63,248 nt of DNA from Oscillospiraceae bacterium (lineage in GTDB: Bacteria > Bacillota > Clostridia > Oscillospirales > Oscillospiraceae): assembly GCA_902795345.1 (NCBI GenBank), contig CADBKO010000010.1, positions 1 through 63,248 on the forward strand, in the 5' to 3' direction. Shown piece by piece: positions 1-9,216 of this stretch. Made by a program: the position numbers and the translations under genes. The first letter of the stretch is position 1; each line of letters opens with the position of its first letter. Below the pieces are notes generated by a model. It saw only the letters and a program-made list of their open reading frames with translations, was not told the DNA's origin and made no database searches.

Positions 1-1571
1 GCGTCGGTGCAGATGATGATCTTGTTCCAGCGCAGATTGTCCAGATCAAAGGTGTTGATATCCTTATTGTGCTTATCGTTGACCTCCACGCCGCAGCCCA
101 GCACCTTCAGCAGATCCGTGATGATCTCGCTTTTGAATATCCGAGCATAGTCTGCTTTCAGGCAGTTGAGGATCTTGCCCCTGACCGGCATGATCCCCTG
201 GAATTCCGCGTCCCGGCTCTGTTTGCAGGCGCCAAGGGCGCTGTCGCCCTCCACGATATAGATTTCACGCTTGCTGACGTCCTTGGTGCGGCAGTCCACG
301 AATTTTTCAATGCGGCTTGTCAGGTCCACGGAGCCGGTCAGCTTCTTTTTCATGTTCTGGCGGGTCCGCTCCGCCGTCTCCCGGCTGCGCTTGTTCACCA
401 GGACCTGCTCCATGATCCGTTCCGCGTCCTTCGGATTCTCGATAAAGTATACTTCCAGCTTGGTCTTGAAGAAATCCGTCATGGCTTCCTGAATGAAGCG
501 GTTGGTGATGGCCTTCTTCGTCTGGTTTTCATAAGAAGTCCGGGTGGAAAAACAGTTGGTCACCAGGATCAGGCAGTCCTGGATGTCGTTGAAGGTGACC
601 TTGGATTCGTTTTTCTGATATTTTCCCTGCTTCCGCAGCAGGGCGTCGATGGCGGAAACGAAAGCGCTGCGGGTCGCCTTTTCCGGCGCGCCGCCGTATT
701 CCAGCCAGGAGGAGTTGTGATAATACTCGATGCAGTTGAACTTGTTGGAGAAGCAGAAGGCTGCGGAGAGCTTGACCTTATAATCCGGCATGTCCTCCCG
801 GTCGCGGCCCCGCCGTTCCCCTTCGATGTATTCCGGCAGAGTCAGGGAGTCCTCCCCCGCCAGTTCCGCCACATAGTCCCGGATGCCGTTCTCATAGAGA
901 TACTCGGTCTCCCGGAAGCCCTTCTCCTCCTCGATCCGCAGCTTGAAGCTGACGCCGCTGTTTACCACGGCCTGCTTCTTCATCACATCCTCAAAGTAAG
1001 AATCCGGGATGGCGATGTCGGTGAATACCTCCAGGTCCGGCTTCCAGTGGATGCGTGAACCGGTACGCTTCTTGGTATACTCCTCCCACTTAAGCCCGCC
1101 GATGTTCTCCCCCTTCTCGAAGTGCAGGTCATATTTCTTGCCGTCCCGCCAGACGGTCACATCCATATACTCCGAGGAATACTGGGTCGCGCAGGAACCG
1201 AGACCGTTGAGGCCCAGCGAATACTCGTAGTTATCCCCGTCCTCGTTGTCATATTTGCCGCCCGCGTAAAGCTCGCAGAATACGAGCTCCCAGTTATAGC
1301 GCTGCTCAGCGCTGTTGTAATCCACCGGACAGCCCCGTCCGAAATCCTCCACCTCGATGGACCCGTCCCGATAGCTGGTCAGGATGATCTCCTTGCCGTA
1401 GCCTTCTCTGGCTTCGTCAATAGAATTGGAAAGGATCTCGAACACGGCATGTTCGCAGCCCTCCAACCCGTCGGAGCCGAAGATGACGCCCGGACGTTTC
1501 CGGACGCGGTCCGCGCCTTTCAGGGAGGAGATACTCTCGTTTCCGTATTCTTTCGTTGTCTTCTTTGCCAT
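1..1571 (-). CDS. Type IIA DNA topoisomerase, B (ATPase) subunit, partial
   Basis: The ATP-binding and strand-passage subunit of a DNA gyrase or topoisomerase IV type enzyme; it changes DNA topology with an A subunit that is not in this window. About 523 codons are visible and the C-terminus lies beyond the left edge. The N-terminus carries the GHKL ATPase features: a VRKRPGVIFGS segment, then EILSNSIDEA with the ATP/Mg Asn, then DFGRGCPVD and GLNGLGS. Towards the edge comes the Toprim start EGDSALG and the beginning of the second acidic motif, ICTDA. The start ATG at 1571 gives MAKKTTKEYG. The N-terminal motif wording differs from standard GyrB/ParE (GADRVRKRPGVIFGS instead of GLEAVRKRPGMYIG), so this is probably the divergent clostridial paralogue and no gyrB/parE symbol is assigned. 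It lies downstream of the MBL gene on the same strand. Confidence 0.88.
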   Translation of the reverse strand, partial: MAKKTTKEYGNESISSLKGADRVRKRPGVIFGSDGLEGCEHAVFEILSNSIDEAREGYGKEIILTSYRDGSIEVEDFGRGCPVDYNSAEQRYNWELVFCELYAGGKYDNEDGDNYEYSLGLNGLGSCATQYSSEYMDVTVWRDGKKYDLHFEKGENIGGLKWEEYTKKRTGSRIHWKPDLEVFTDIAIPDSYFEDVMKKQAVVNSGVSFKLRIEEEKGFRETEYLYENGIRDYVAELAGEDSLTLPEYIEGERRGRDREDMPDYKVKLSAAFCFSNKFNCIEYYHNSSWLEYGGAPEKATRSAFVSAIDALLRKQGKYQKNESKVTFNDIQDCLILVTNCFSTRTSYENQTKKAITNRFIQEAMTDFFKTKLEVYFIENPKDAERIMEQVLVNKRSRETAERTRQNMKKKLTGSVDLTSRIEKFVDCRTKDVSKREIYIVEGDSALGACKQSRDAEFQGIMPVRGKILNCLKADYARIFKSEIITDLLKVLGCGVEVNDKHNKDINTFDLDNLRWNKIIICTD

Positions 1572-1614
1572 TTTGCATCTGCCCGGCGGCGCCGGGCTCT
1601 CCTTTTCCGGGTGT

Positions 1615-2301
1615 TTAGTTCAGCAGGAAGCCGACGCCGTTTTGCCTGTATAGCTTCGCAGGGATGGGGAACGGCGGTTCCTCGGCTTCCAGTTTCCCCG
1701 CCAGGGCTGCTTCGCAGCAGTCCATGAGCCTGGTGATGATCTCCGGCTCCAGGGGCATGGGCCCATGGGCGGGATAGATCTTGTCAAAGTATTCCGCCTG
1801 GCGGCGCAGCCGCTCCAGGCTTGCGTAATAGGCCAGCATGCTCCGCTGCGCGCCGAACATGAAGATGGGCGACTCGGACACCATATCACCGGAGAACAAA
1901 TAGCGCTGCTTCTCATCCAACAGGGCGATGCTGCCGCAGGTATGGCCGGGGATCAGCAGCACTTCCACCCAGCGGTCACCGAGATAGACCTTGGCGTTGT
2001 CCGGCAGCGCAAGATGGGATTTGCCGGGGTTCCGCTCCTCAAAATAGGCAAACTCGGAGGGGTGCAGATAGGGTGTGTCGAACTGGTCGTTGCAGCCGGT
2101 ATGGTCCCCATCGGCATGGGTATTCACCAGCATAACCGGCTTGTCCGTCAGGGAACTGACCAGCTTCCGCAGGTCCCCGGCGCCGTTGCCGGTGTCGATG
2201 AGCAGCGCCCGCTCCGATCCGGCCAGCAGATAGCTCTTCACCATTCCTTCGTCGATGGCCCAGGTGCTTTCGTCGATCTGAATGACTTTATATGCGTCCA
2301 C
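1615..2301 (-). CDS. MBL-fold metallo-hydrolase
   Basis: A stand-alone metallo-beta-lactamase-fold hydrolase of about 228 residues, probably cytosolic. The metal-binding motif THADGDHTG (HxDxDH type) is followed by the third ligand region IPGHTCGS, the bridging Asp in FSGDMV and the last His in YPAHGP. The substrate cannot be read from the sequence; the family includes thioesterases, glyoxalase II-like enzymes and lactonases. The chosen start is GTG at 2301, because AAGGAG lies 6 nt upstream; a TTG at 2325 would overlap the GH3 stop and has no better ribosome site. It begins 10 nt after the GH3 gene, so the two are probably co-transcribed. Confidence 0.85.
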   Translation of the reverse strand: MDAYKVIQIDESTWAIDEGMVKSYLLAGSERALLIDTGNGAGDLRKLVSSLTDKPVMLVNTHADGDHTGCNDQFDTPYLHPSEFAYFEERNPGKSHLALPDNAKVYLGDRWVEVLLIPGHTCGSIALLDEKQRYLFSGDMVSESPIFMFGAQRSMLAYYASLERLRRQAEYFDKIYPAHGPMPLEPEIITRLMDCCEAALAGKLEAEEPPFPIPAKLYRQNGVGFLLN

Positions 2302-2311
2302 ACTACTCTCC

Positions 2312-4915
2312 TTATTTCCGCACAAGGAACGGCAGCCTGCAGGTTTTTGTGACGCCGCTGCGTTCCAAGGACATCTTCACCAGGCACAGTCCCGGCCTAA
2401 GCGCGGTGACTACGCCGTTTTCCACTTTCAGCACATTTTCATCGGTACTTTCAAGGCATGCGCCTTCCGTGCCGATCCGGGCAGCGTCCATCAGGGTCGC
2501 GGTCAGCGACAGTTCAGCCTTCTCGCCGGGCGACAGGATGCGTTTATCGCACCGAAGGGTCACGGCGCTCAAAGGCGCATCCCACTTACCGGTCACGCTG
2601 ATCTTTTCTCCGGCGATCTCCGCGTCCGAACCGGCGGAACGGCCCAGCCAGAGATACCATTCTCCCTCCGGCACCACATATTTCTTCGACGGTGTATGCC
2701 AGACCTTCATGTCAGAGAGGGGCACTGACAGAGTGACGCGCTTCTCTTCTCCGGGCATCAGCCTGATCTTCTCAAAAGCAAGCAGTTTCCGGTATGCCTG
2801 GTTGAGCCAGAGCCCCATCTTCTTCCCATAAAGCTGGACGACCTCTTCCCCTTCTATCCCGCCGCAGTTGCGCACGGTCACGGAGAGTTCCAAGGTGTCG
2901 TTCGGGCTGAATGCTGTCCCGCTCCATTTGCAGTTCGAATACTCGAAGCTGGCATAGCTCAGGCCGTGGCCGAAGGGAAACAGAGGCTTACCCAACCAAT
3001 ACTGATAAGTCCTGCCCATCTGGTTCGGCGTGTCCAGAGGACGGATCCCGTAGTCGGAGATATGGGGAAGCTCTTCGTCGCTGTTGTACCAGGTCTCGCA
3101 GCTCCGCCCGGAAGGGCTGATCTGGCCGAAGAGGACCTTAGCGATGGCTGTTCCCTGGCTTTCGCCCGCATAAACCGCCCAGAGAACGGCGGGGACCTCT
3201 GAAAGGAACTGCCCGGTCACAGGGCCGGAGGTAATGAGGACTACCGCGATATTGGGGTTGATCGCCTTAAGCTGCCGGATCTTTGCGTCCTGGTCATAGG
3301 GCAGCGCCAAGGTAGCCCGGTCCCGCCCTTCGCTGGTAACGCTGGGGTCCGTTCCGGCCACGACGATCACCGCGTCGGCCTCTTTTGCTGCATGAAGGGC
3401 TTCTTCCCACAAGTCTTCCCCGCTCTTATCCAGGTCCGGATCGTCTACGGGATGACGGGGAACGGGCGGCGGCAGCTGGGCCCGCTGTGCACGGCGGGCA
3501 GCCAGCTGGCGGTTGAGCTCCTTGACCGGTTCCGGCGTGCGGGCGTCGAAATATTCATCCATGCCCAGCCCGTTTTCCTCCGCGGCCCGTTCCAGCACCG
3601 GGAAGCGGTTCCCGCCCTCGATGGGCTTGTCCAGGATATGCCAGCCTTTGGCATAAGACACGGTGAATCCCAGGCTTTCCCCGATCTCCCGGATGCCCGC
3701 CATCGGCGGCACGGAGACGCGGGTATCAGCATAGCCGCCAATGGAATAGCTTCCCAGCTGCCGGTAGATGGCGTTGGGGCCGATTACCAGCAGATTCTTT
3801 GTCCTTTCTTTCCGCAGGGGCAGAAAATCATTTTCGTTGCGCAGCAGGGTCATGGAGGCTTCCGCCGCTTTGAGAGCGGTGGCTGCATGAGCTTCGCTGC
3901 ATAGTGCCTCGGCACGGAAGCCATGCCAGGGGAGCTTCTCCGCCGGATCGAATTCACCCAGGCGGAAGCGGGCTGTGAAAGCATGGACCAGCGCCCGGTC
4001 GAGAGCTTCCTCCGTGGTGAATCCTTCCTCCAGGGCAGTCTTGAGCCAGACCTTGTAATCGTTGCCGCAGCAGATGTCCGTTCCGGCGTTCAGGGCGAGG
4101 GCTGAGCCCTCCTGCATGGTGGAGGCGTAGAAATGTCCCCGTGGCTGGCCCCACATGAGGTTGTAATTGGGTCCTATATCCCCCACCGCCCCGTCGTCGG
4201 ATACCACATAACCGTCGAAGCCCCATTCATCCCGCAGGATATCCTGCAAAAGGTGCTCGTTGACGCTGCACGGCACGCCGGAAATCCGGTTGTAGGCGGT
4301 CATGACGGACTGGGCCTTTCCCTCCCGGAAGCAGCGCTCGAACACCGGCAGGAAGTATTCCCGCAGGGTGGCTTCGTCCATGTTGGAGGAGGCGGAATTG
4401 CGATTATATTCCGAATTATTGGCGGCGAAGTGCTTGGGCGTGGACACGGCTTTCAGATAGCGTGCGTCCTCCCCTTGGATGCCCTGCACATAGGATGCGG
4501 CCAGGGTCCCGGCCAGGAGCGGGTCCTCCCCGAACGCTTCGTCGTTCCTTCCCCAGCGGGGATCGCGGCCCATGTTCACCGTGGGGCACCAGTAGTCCAG
4601 CTCCTTGCCGTTCAGGTTATACAGAGCCCGCATTTCATCGGAGATGGCGGACGCCGTCTCTTTCACAAGGGCCGGGTCCCAGCTGTTGGCCAGGGCGAGG
4701 CACACCGGGAAGGAGCTGGCCTCCGCAAAGCTCTGGAAAACCGGTATCACGCCATGGGAGGCTTCGTTCCACCAGGTCCAGGCACGGATACCCAGCCTCG
4801 GGATCTCCGGTGCGTCAAAACTCAACTGGCTGATCTTTTCCTCCAGGGTCATGCGGGAAATCAGATCCAGGGCTCTTTCTTCAAAGGATCGGGAAGTATC
4901 CAAATAGGCATCCAT
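2312..4915 (-). CDS. Glycoside hydrolase family 3 beta-glycosidase (beta-xylosidase or beta-glucosidase type)
   Basis: An 867-residue retaining exo-beta-glycosidase that removes non-reducing-end sugars. The domain order is the usual GH3 one: an N-terminal barrel with WWNEASHGV (about 48-56), the KHFAANN motif (about 160) and the nucleophile motif VVSDDGAVGD (about 236-245). Next come the alpha/beta sandwich with VVAGTDPSVTSEGRDR and a fibronectin-like domain starting after FPFGHGLSY. About 100 extra C-terminal residues look like a bacterial Ig-like (Big2) domain, ending TALRPGLCLVKMSLERSG. There is no signal peptide, so it is predicted cytoplasmic. Divergence from the CE15 esterase gene (79 nt apart) and proximity to GH67 favour a role in xylo-oligosaccharide breakdown. 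The xylosidase versus glucosidase choice is inference. Confidence 0.93.
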   Translation of the reverse strand: MDAYLDTSRSFEERALDLISRMTLEEKISQLSFDAPEIPRLGIRAWTWWNEASHGVIPVFQSFAEASSFPVCLALANSWDPALVKETASAISDEMRALYNLNGKELDYWCPTVNMGRDPRWGRNDEAFGEDPLLAGTLAASYVQGIQGEDARYLKAVSTPKHFAANNSEYNRNSASSNMDEATLREYFLPVFERCFREGKAQSVMTAYNRISGVPCSVNEHLLQDILRDEWGFDGYVVSDDGAVGDIGPNYNLMWGQPRGHFYASTMQEGSALALNAGTDICCGNDYKVWLKTALEEGFTTEEALDRALVHAFTARFRLGEFDPAEKLPWHGFRAEALCSEAHAATALKAAEASMTLLRNENDFLPLRKERTKNLLVIGPNAIYRQLGSYSIGGYADTRVSVPPMAGIREIGESLGFTVSYAKGWHILDKPIEGGNRFPVLERAAEENGLGMDEYFDARTPEPVKELNRQLAARRAQRAQLPPPVPRHPVDDPDLDKSGEDLWEEALHAAKEADAVIVVAGTDPSVTSEGRDRATLALPYDQDAKIRQLKAINPNIAVVLITSGPVTGQFLSEVPAVLWAVYAGESQGTAIAKVLFGQISPSGRSCETWYNSDEELPHISDYGIRPLDTPNQMGRTYQYWLGKPLFPFGHGLSYASFEYSNCKWSGTAFSPNDTLELSVTVRNCGGIEGEEVVQLYGKKMGLWLNQAYRKLLAFEKIRLMPGEEKRVTLSVPLSDMKVWHTPSKKYVVPEGEWYLWLGRSAGSDAEIAGEKISVTGKWDAPLSAVTLRCDKRILSPGEKAELSLTATLMDAARIGTEGACLESTDENVLKVENGVVTALRPGLCLVKMSLERSGVTKTCRLPFLVRK

Positions 4916-4933
4916 GATATTTCATCCTTTCGG

Positions 4934-4962
4934 TTCAAATTCGGGATCCGATGTGTTATGAT
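4934..4962 (+). promoter_or_regulatory. Putative sigma-A promoter of the CE15 esterase gene
   Basis: TTCAAA (4934-4939) and TATGAT (4957-4962) are separated by 17 nt and lie 32 nt before the esterase start. The -10 is good and the -35 is weak. Confidence 0.45.
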
Positions 4963-4994
4963 GATGAAAACAAAAACATCGAAGGAGGTCAACG

Positions 4995-6101
4995 ATGGAA
5001 CAGATACTGAAATATCTCCGTCTTCCGGAGCTGATGATCCATGCGGACGGTGAAGAAGTCACCAAAGGCAGCTGGCAGCGCCGCCGTGGCGAGATCCTCT
5101 ATGACCTGCAGCGTTATGCCTATGGCTTCCTGCCGCCGGAACCTCTGACAGTCCGGGAAAAGGCCAGAGTGGGCTATGACTCCGGCTGGGGCATGGACGG
5201 GAAACCCCATACCCGCGTAGAGCTCATCGAACTGGAGCTCATCTATCCCAACGGCATCTATACCTTCCCCTTCAAGCTCATTCGTCCCCTGGGTATTGAG
5301 ACGCCGCCGCTCCTCGTCACCATCGGCATGTCCCTGGAGGGCATTTTCGCCTCTCTCCCGCCGGAGGGCTTCGTTCAGAAGGGCATCGCCGTGGCCGCTC
5401 TGGCCACGAACGATATAACAGCGGACGACTGGCCCTTCGACGACGGCATCTGCAAGGTCCTGTGGCCGGAAGGTCACGGCGGCGCGGACGCCGGGAAACT
5501 GCTGATCTGGGGCCGCTGCATGGGCTATGTGATGCAGGACCTTCTGGCCTCCGGGGAATTCGACGAAACCCGTGTGGGCTGCGCTGGCTGCTCCCGCTTC
5601 GGTAAGACTGCCATGGTAGCCGGTGCTTTTGAAGAAGGTTTCACCCATGTGGCGTCCGTCTGCTCCGGCTGCGGAGGCGCCAGCCTCCTAAGGGGCAAGA
5701 TCGGGGAGACCGTGGCGGACATCACGAAGAATTACGGTTACTGGTTCAACGAATCCTATAAATCCTTCGCGGAAGATGTGGATTCGCTGCCCGTAGACGC
5801 CCATTTCCTGGCTGCCGCCGTCGCGCCCCGCAAGCTCCTCGTCTGCTCGGCTTATGAAGACTTCTGGTGCGACCCATTCCATGAACAGCTGACCTGCATC
5901 GCCGCTTCTCCCGCCTGGGAGGTCCAAGGGATGAAGGGCTTCGTTTATCCGGAACCCAAAGGGCAGAATCCCGGCCCCCGCTATGCCAAGATCAACGAAA
6001 AATTCTGTGAGGGCGACGTATGGTATTCCCTCCGGGAAGGCGGACACGGCATGCCCCAGGCAGATTGGGATACCATTGCGGAATTCCTTCTTCAGGCATG
6101 A
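4995..6101 (+). CDS. Alpha/beta hydrolase of the CE15 (glucuronoyl esterase) type
   Basis: A 368-residue serine esterase resembling bacterial CE15 glucuronoyl methylesterases, which cut the ester between (4-O-methyl)glucuronic acid on xylan and an alcohol, such as lignin. The nucleophile elbow is GCSRFGKTA (about residues 195-203), the CE15-type G-x-S-R-x-G-K. It is followed by GETVADI, WFNESY, LPVDAHFLAAAVAPRKLLV and EDFWCDP, all in the CE15 order. The catalytic His is probably in GGHGMP near the end. No signal peptide is seen, unlike the usual secreted members. The start has a strong AAGGAGGT site. It is divergent from GH3 and convergent with the URO-D gene, whose stop codon abuts its own. 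An acetyl-esterase activity cannot be excluded. Confidence 0.8.
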   Translation: MEQILKYLRLPELMIHADGEEVTKGSWQRRRGEILYDLQRYAYGFLPPEPLTVREKARVGYDSGWGMDGKPHTRVELIELELIYPNGIYTFPFKLIRPLGIETPPLLVTIGMSLEGIFASLPPEGFVQKGIAVAALATNDITADDWPFDDGICKVLWPEGHGGADAGKLLIWGRCMGYVMQDLLASGEFDETRVGCAGCSRFGKTAMVAGAFEEGFTHVASVCSGCGGASLLRGKIGETVADITKNYGYWFNESYKSFAEDVDSLPVDAHFLAAAVAPRKLLVCSAYEDFWCDPFHEQLTCIAASPAWEVQGMKGFVYPEPKGQNPGPRYAKINEKFCEGDVWYSLREGGHGMPQADWDTIAEFLLQA

Positions 6102-7157
6102 TCAGCCCGGCTGACACGCCGCCAGCGCCTCCAGCATCGCTTTCAGGTTTTCTTTCGGCATGCCGGGAGACGCTCCGCCGCCGGCAGACAGCATCAGACG
6201 GCAATCGGCAGGCCTTTCCGCCAGCTGTGCCCTGACCGCTGCCCCGATCTCCTCCGGCGTGCCCCTCGTCAGCAGGTCCAGAGGCGGCAGATTGCCGAGG
6301 ATGGCCACCTTCGGCCCCAGCAGCCCGGATGCCTCCCCCAGCTGCGCCTGATAAGAAAAATTGAACAGATTGACGCCCAGGTCGGCAATATGGGGAAAGG
6401 TCGTATAGCGGTTTCCGAAATTGTCGTTGTGGAACATCTTCACGGGAACGCTGAAATGGTCGAAGATGCGTTTCAGGCGGGGATGGGCAAATTCCAGGTA
6501 TTCTTCTTCACTGAAGAATCCGCAGATATCGTCCAGAAGCAGGATGCCGCCGATTTCCCCCGCCGCTTCCGCCTGGGCTTCCAGCCAGCGGATGACCAGC
6601 TCGGTCGTCTTATCCAGCAGCCGATGGACTCTCTCCGGATCGGTCTTGACCGCTACGCAGAACTCCGGGATCGTCATCAGGAATCCCGCCACGTTCAAAG
6701 GGCCTCTGGCTGCTACTATGCGCAGCCTGCGCCCCCGCTCTGCCAACTCTCCCCGGAGCAGCCGGATTTTAGAAAGAGCCAGGGGCATCAGGCCGTCCCG
6801 CCTGGGGTCCGGCACGGGCAGGTCATCCAGTTCGTCCAGGTCGTCTGCCGAGGTGATCAGGTGCCCGATCCCCACAGTCTGGTCATGGAAAAAATGGACG
6901 GGGCAGCCGAAGGAGGATGGCTCGGAAGCCATGCCGAACTCCACCCAATCCCCCGGTAAAAACAAAAGGCCCGGGAAATCGGAGCGCACCTGATCCTGGC
7001 AGTCCAGCCAAACCTTCGGGTCTCCGTAATAATCCACGGTATCCACGCGGCAGTAGCCGGGTATCCATGGGCTGTCCACGATCAGACCCGCGGGCACATA
7101 TGCGCCCGGCTTTTCATTAAGGAAAGACAGCAGGCCCGCCCATTCTTTATCTGTCAT
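6102..7157 (-). CDS. Uroporphyrinogen decarboxylase (URO-D) superfamily protein
   Basis: A 351-residue TIM-barrel protein of the URO-D/methylcobamide:CoM methyltransferase superfamily. Supporting segments are DDICGFFSEEEYLEFAHP, then MFHNDNFGN at the position of the superfamily HxxG or HxCG site, LFNFS, ILGNLPP, and the closing SAGGGASPGMPKEN. The Cys ligands used for zinc by MtaA/MtbA-type methyltransferases (HxC and a later Cys) are replaced by HND and Gly. It is therefore neither a clear CoM methyltransferase nor HemE. The location between a glucuronoyl esterase and an alpha-glucuronidase suggests a role with methylated glucuronate, as inference only. The start ATG at 7157 has GAGGG upstream and is divergent from GH67. 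Confidence 0.85.
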   Translation of the reverse strand: MTDKEWAGLLSFLNEKPGAYVPAGLIVDSPWIPGYCRVDTVDYYGDPKVWLDCQDQVRSDFPGLLFLPGDWVEFGMASEPSSFGCPVHFFHDQTVGIGHLITSADDLDELDDLPVPDPRRDGLMPLALSKIRLLRGELAERGRRLRIVAARGPLNVAGFLMTIPEFCVAVKTDPERVHRLLDKTTELVIRWLEAQAEAAGEIGGILLLDDICGFFSEEEYLEFAHPRLKRIFDHFSVPVKMFHNDNFGNRYTTFPHIADLGVNLFNFSYQAQLGEASGLLGPKVAILGNLPPLDLLTRGTPEEIGAAVRAQLAERPADCRLMLSAGGGASPGMPKENLKAMLEALAACQPG

Positions 7158-7238
7158 TACATTCCCTCAAAACACAAGATATGGTATAGGTATTTTACTT
7201 GCTTCCAGCATATTTTGCAACCGAAAGAAGTGATTTTT

Positions 7239-9173
7239 GTGGATTATTCCCTCCTTTGGCTGGATTGGAAGCCAAAGCGGGCGCTCCCGGCTTATACGAA
7301 ACGCATCGCCGGCATGCCTGCGACCCGGCAGGGCAAGGCGGCGCAGCGCGAACTGATGGCCGGGCTGAAAGCCATGGGAGCCGAAACGATGCTGTGCGGA
7401 AAGGTAGCTGACGGGCCCTCGATCAAGCTCACGGAATCCCTGGGCAGCGGCGAGAAGATCACGCTGAAACGCAGCGGAGACGGCATGGAGCTGATTGGAA
7501 GCGGAATCGCCCTTCTTTACGGCGTCTTTCATCTGCTGCGGCATTTGGCCCTGGGAGAAGACTACCCGGAGTGGGATTCTTCCCCCGCTTACGCGATCCG
7601 CATGCTGGATCACTGGGACAATGCAGACGGCAGCATCGAGAGGGGCTATTCCGGCCGCTCCTTCTTCTTTCGGGACGGGAAGCCTTTCTTTTCGGAGCGC
7701 ACCCGGGATTACGTGCGCTTGCTTGCCTCCTGCGGGCTCAACGCCTGCTGCATCAACAACGTGAACGTACACGCAAACGCTTTGAAGCTGCTGACCGGCT
7801 CTTACCAGCGGGAACTGAAGCGGATCGCCGTCTGCCTCGGGGAATACGGCGTTTCCCTCTGGCTTTCCGTCAGTTTTTCCTCCCCTATCGAGCTGGGCGG
7901 ACTGGAAACGGCGGATCCGTTGGACCCAAGAGTGCGTCAGTGGTGGAAGGATACCTGCGGAAAGCTGTTCGCTTCGATCCCCAATCTGGCCGGTTTCCTG
8001 GTGAAAGCCGACTCCGAGGGGCGGCCAGGCCCCCACAGCTATGGCCGCACACAGGCGGAAGGCGCCAATATGTTGGCAGAAGCCGTCAGTCCCTTCGGCG
8101 GGAAGATACTCTGGCGCTGCTTTGTCTATAACTGCACGCAGGATTGGCGCGACACGAAGACAGACCGGGCCAGCGCGCAGTGCGATCATTTCGCGCCTCT
8201 GGACGGTCAGTTCCGGGGCAACGTCTATTTACAGATAAAAAACGGCCCCGTGGATTTTCAGATCCGGGAGCCGGTATCTCCCCTGCTGGGACATTTGGAG
8301 CACACTGCAAGCATGGTGGAATTCCAGATCGCCCAGGAATACACCGGCCAGCAGAAGCATGTCTGCTACCTTCTTCCCATGTTCCGGGAAGTGCTTGATT
8401 TCCACATGGAACACAAACCGGAGCACGACACGGTGAAGGAGAACATATCCGCCGTCTGCGCCGTCAGCAACACGGGGGATGATTACAACTGGACGGGGCA
8501 TGATCTGGCAGCGGCAAACCTATTCGGCTTTGGCCTACTCGCATGGGACCCGTCTGCGGACCCGGAGGAGATCGCCCGGGAATGGTCGATCCTCACCTTC
8601 GGTGACGATCCGGTTGTGACGCGGACGGTAACGGACATCCTGATGAATTCCCGCAGGGTATATGAGAAATACACCGTGCCCCTGGGGATCGGCTGGATGT
8701 GCGTTCCGGGGAATCACTACGGACCCAGCCCGGACGGATATGAGTATGATCGCTGGGGTACTTATCACCGGGCCACCCATAAGGAGATCGGCGTGGAGCG
8801 GGGGCCCGACGGCACCGGCTACACGGAGCAGTATTCCCCCCGACTGGCCGCCATGTACGCTTCTGCGGAAAACTGCCCGGAGGAGCTTCTGCTCTTTTTC
8901 CACCGTCTTCCCTACGACTATCGGATGAAGGACGGGCGGACGCTGCTCCAGCGGATATACGACGATCATTTTGAGGGCTACGAGGAAGCGCAGGCCATGT
9001 CGGACGCCTGGAATGAGCTGCGGGACAAGCTGGACCCGGAGGTTTATGCCCGTGTTCAGGACAGATTCCGGGAACAGCTGCGCTGCGCCAAAGAATGGCG
9101 GGATGTGATCAACACCTGGCTCTACCGCCTGAGCCTGATCCCCGACGAAAAGGGACGAAAGATCTACATGTAA
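7239..9173 (+). CDS. aguA: GH67 alpha-glucuronidase
   Basis: An intracellular inverting alpha-glucuronidase that releases (4-O-methyl)-D-glucuronic acid from the terminal xylose of aldouronic acids made by xylanases. The family signatures are unmistakable: MLDHWDNADGSIERGY (about 125-140), LVKADSEGRPGP followed by YGRTQAEGANMLA (general acid region), and IKNGPVDFQIREPVSPL with the catalytic acidic residues. The length of about 644 residues suits the bacterial family. GTG at 7239 is preferred because AAAGAAG lies 8 nt upstream; an in-frame TTG at 7215 is possible. It pairs functionally with the GH8 and GH3 enzymes in the window and lies divergent from the URO-D gene. Confidence 0.95.
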   Translation: MDYSLLWLDWKPKRALPAYTKRIAGMPATRQGKAAQRELMAGLKAMGAETMLCGKVADGPSIKLTESLGSGEKITLKRSGDGMELIGSGIALLYGVFHLLRHLALGEDYPEWDSSPAYAIRMLDHWDNADGSIERGYSGRSFFFRDGKPFFSERTRDYVRLLASCGLNACCINNVNVHANALKLLTGSYQRELKRIAVCLGEYGVSLWLSVSFSSPIELGGLETADPLDPRVRQWWKDTCGKLFASIPNLAGFLVKADSEGRPGPHSYGRTQAEGANMLAEAVSPFGGKILWRCFVYNCTQDWRDTKTDRASAQCDHFAPLDGQFRGNVYLQIKNGPVDFQIREPVSPLLGHLEHTASMVEFQIAQEYTGQQKHVCYLLPMFREVLDFHMEHKPEHDTVKENISAVCAVSNTGDDYNWTGHDLAAANLFGFGLLAWDPSADPEEIAREWSILTFGDDPVVTRTVTDILMNSRRVYEKYTVPLGIGWMCVPGNHYGPSPDGYEYDRWGTYHRATHKEIGVERGPDGTGYTEQYSPRLAAMYASAENCPEELLLFFHRLPYDYRMKDGRTLLQRIYDDHFEGYEEAQAMSDAWNELRDKLDPEVYARVQDRFREQLRCAKEWRDVINTWLYRLSLIPDEKGRKIYM

Positions 9174-9183
9174 AAAGATAAGG

Positions 9184-9210
9184 CCGGGAAAAGCAAACCG
9201 CTTTTCCCGG
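9184..9210. terminator. Convergent terminator hairpin between GH67 and serine hydrolase genes
   Basis: An 11-bp perfect stem with a 5-nt loop lies between the two convergent stop codons. T-rich tracts follow only loosely on both sides, so it is a modest candidate. Confidence 0.55.
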
Positions 9211-9216
9211 TCATGT

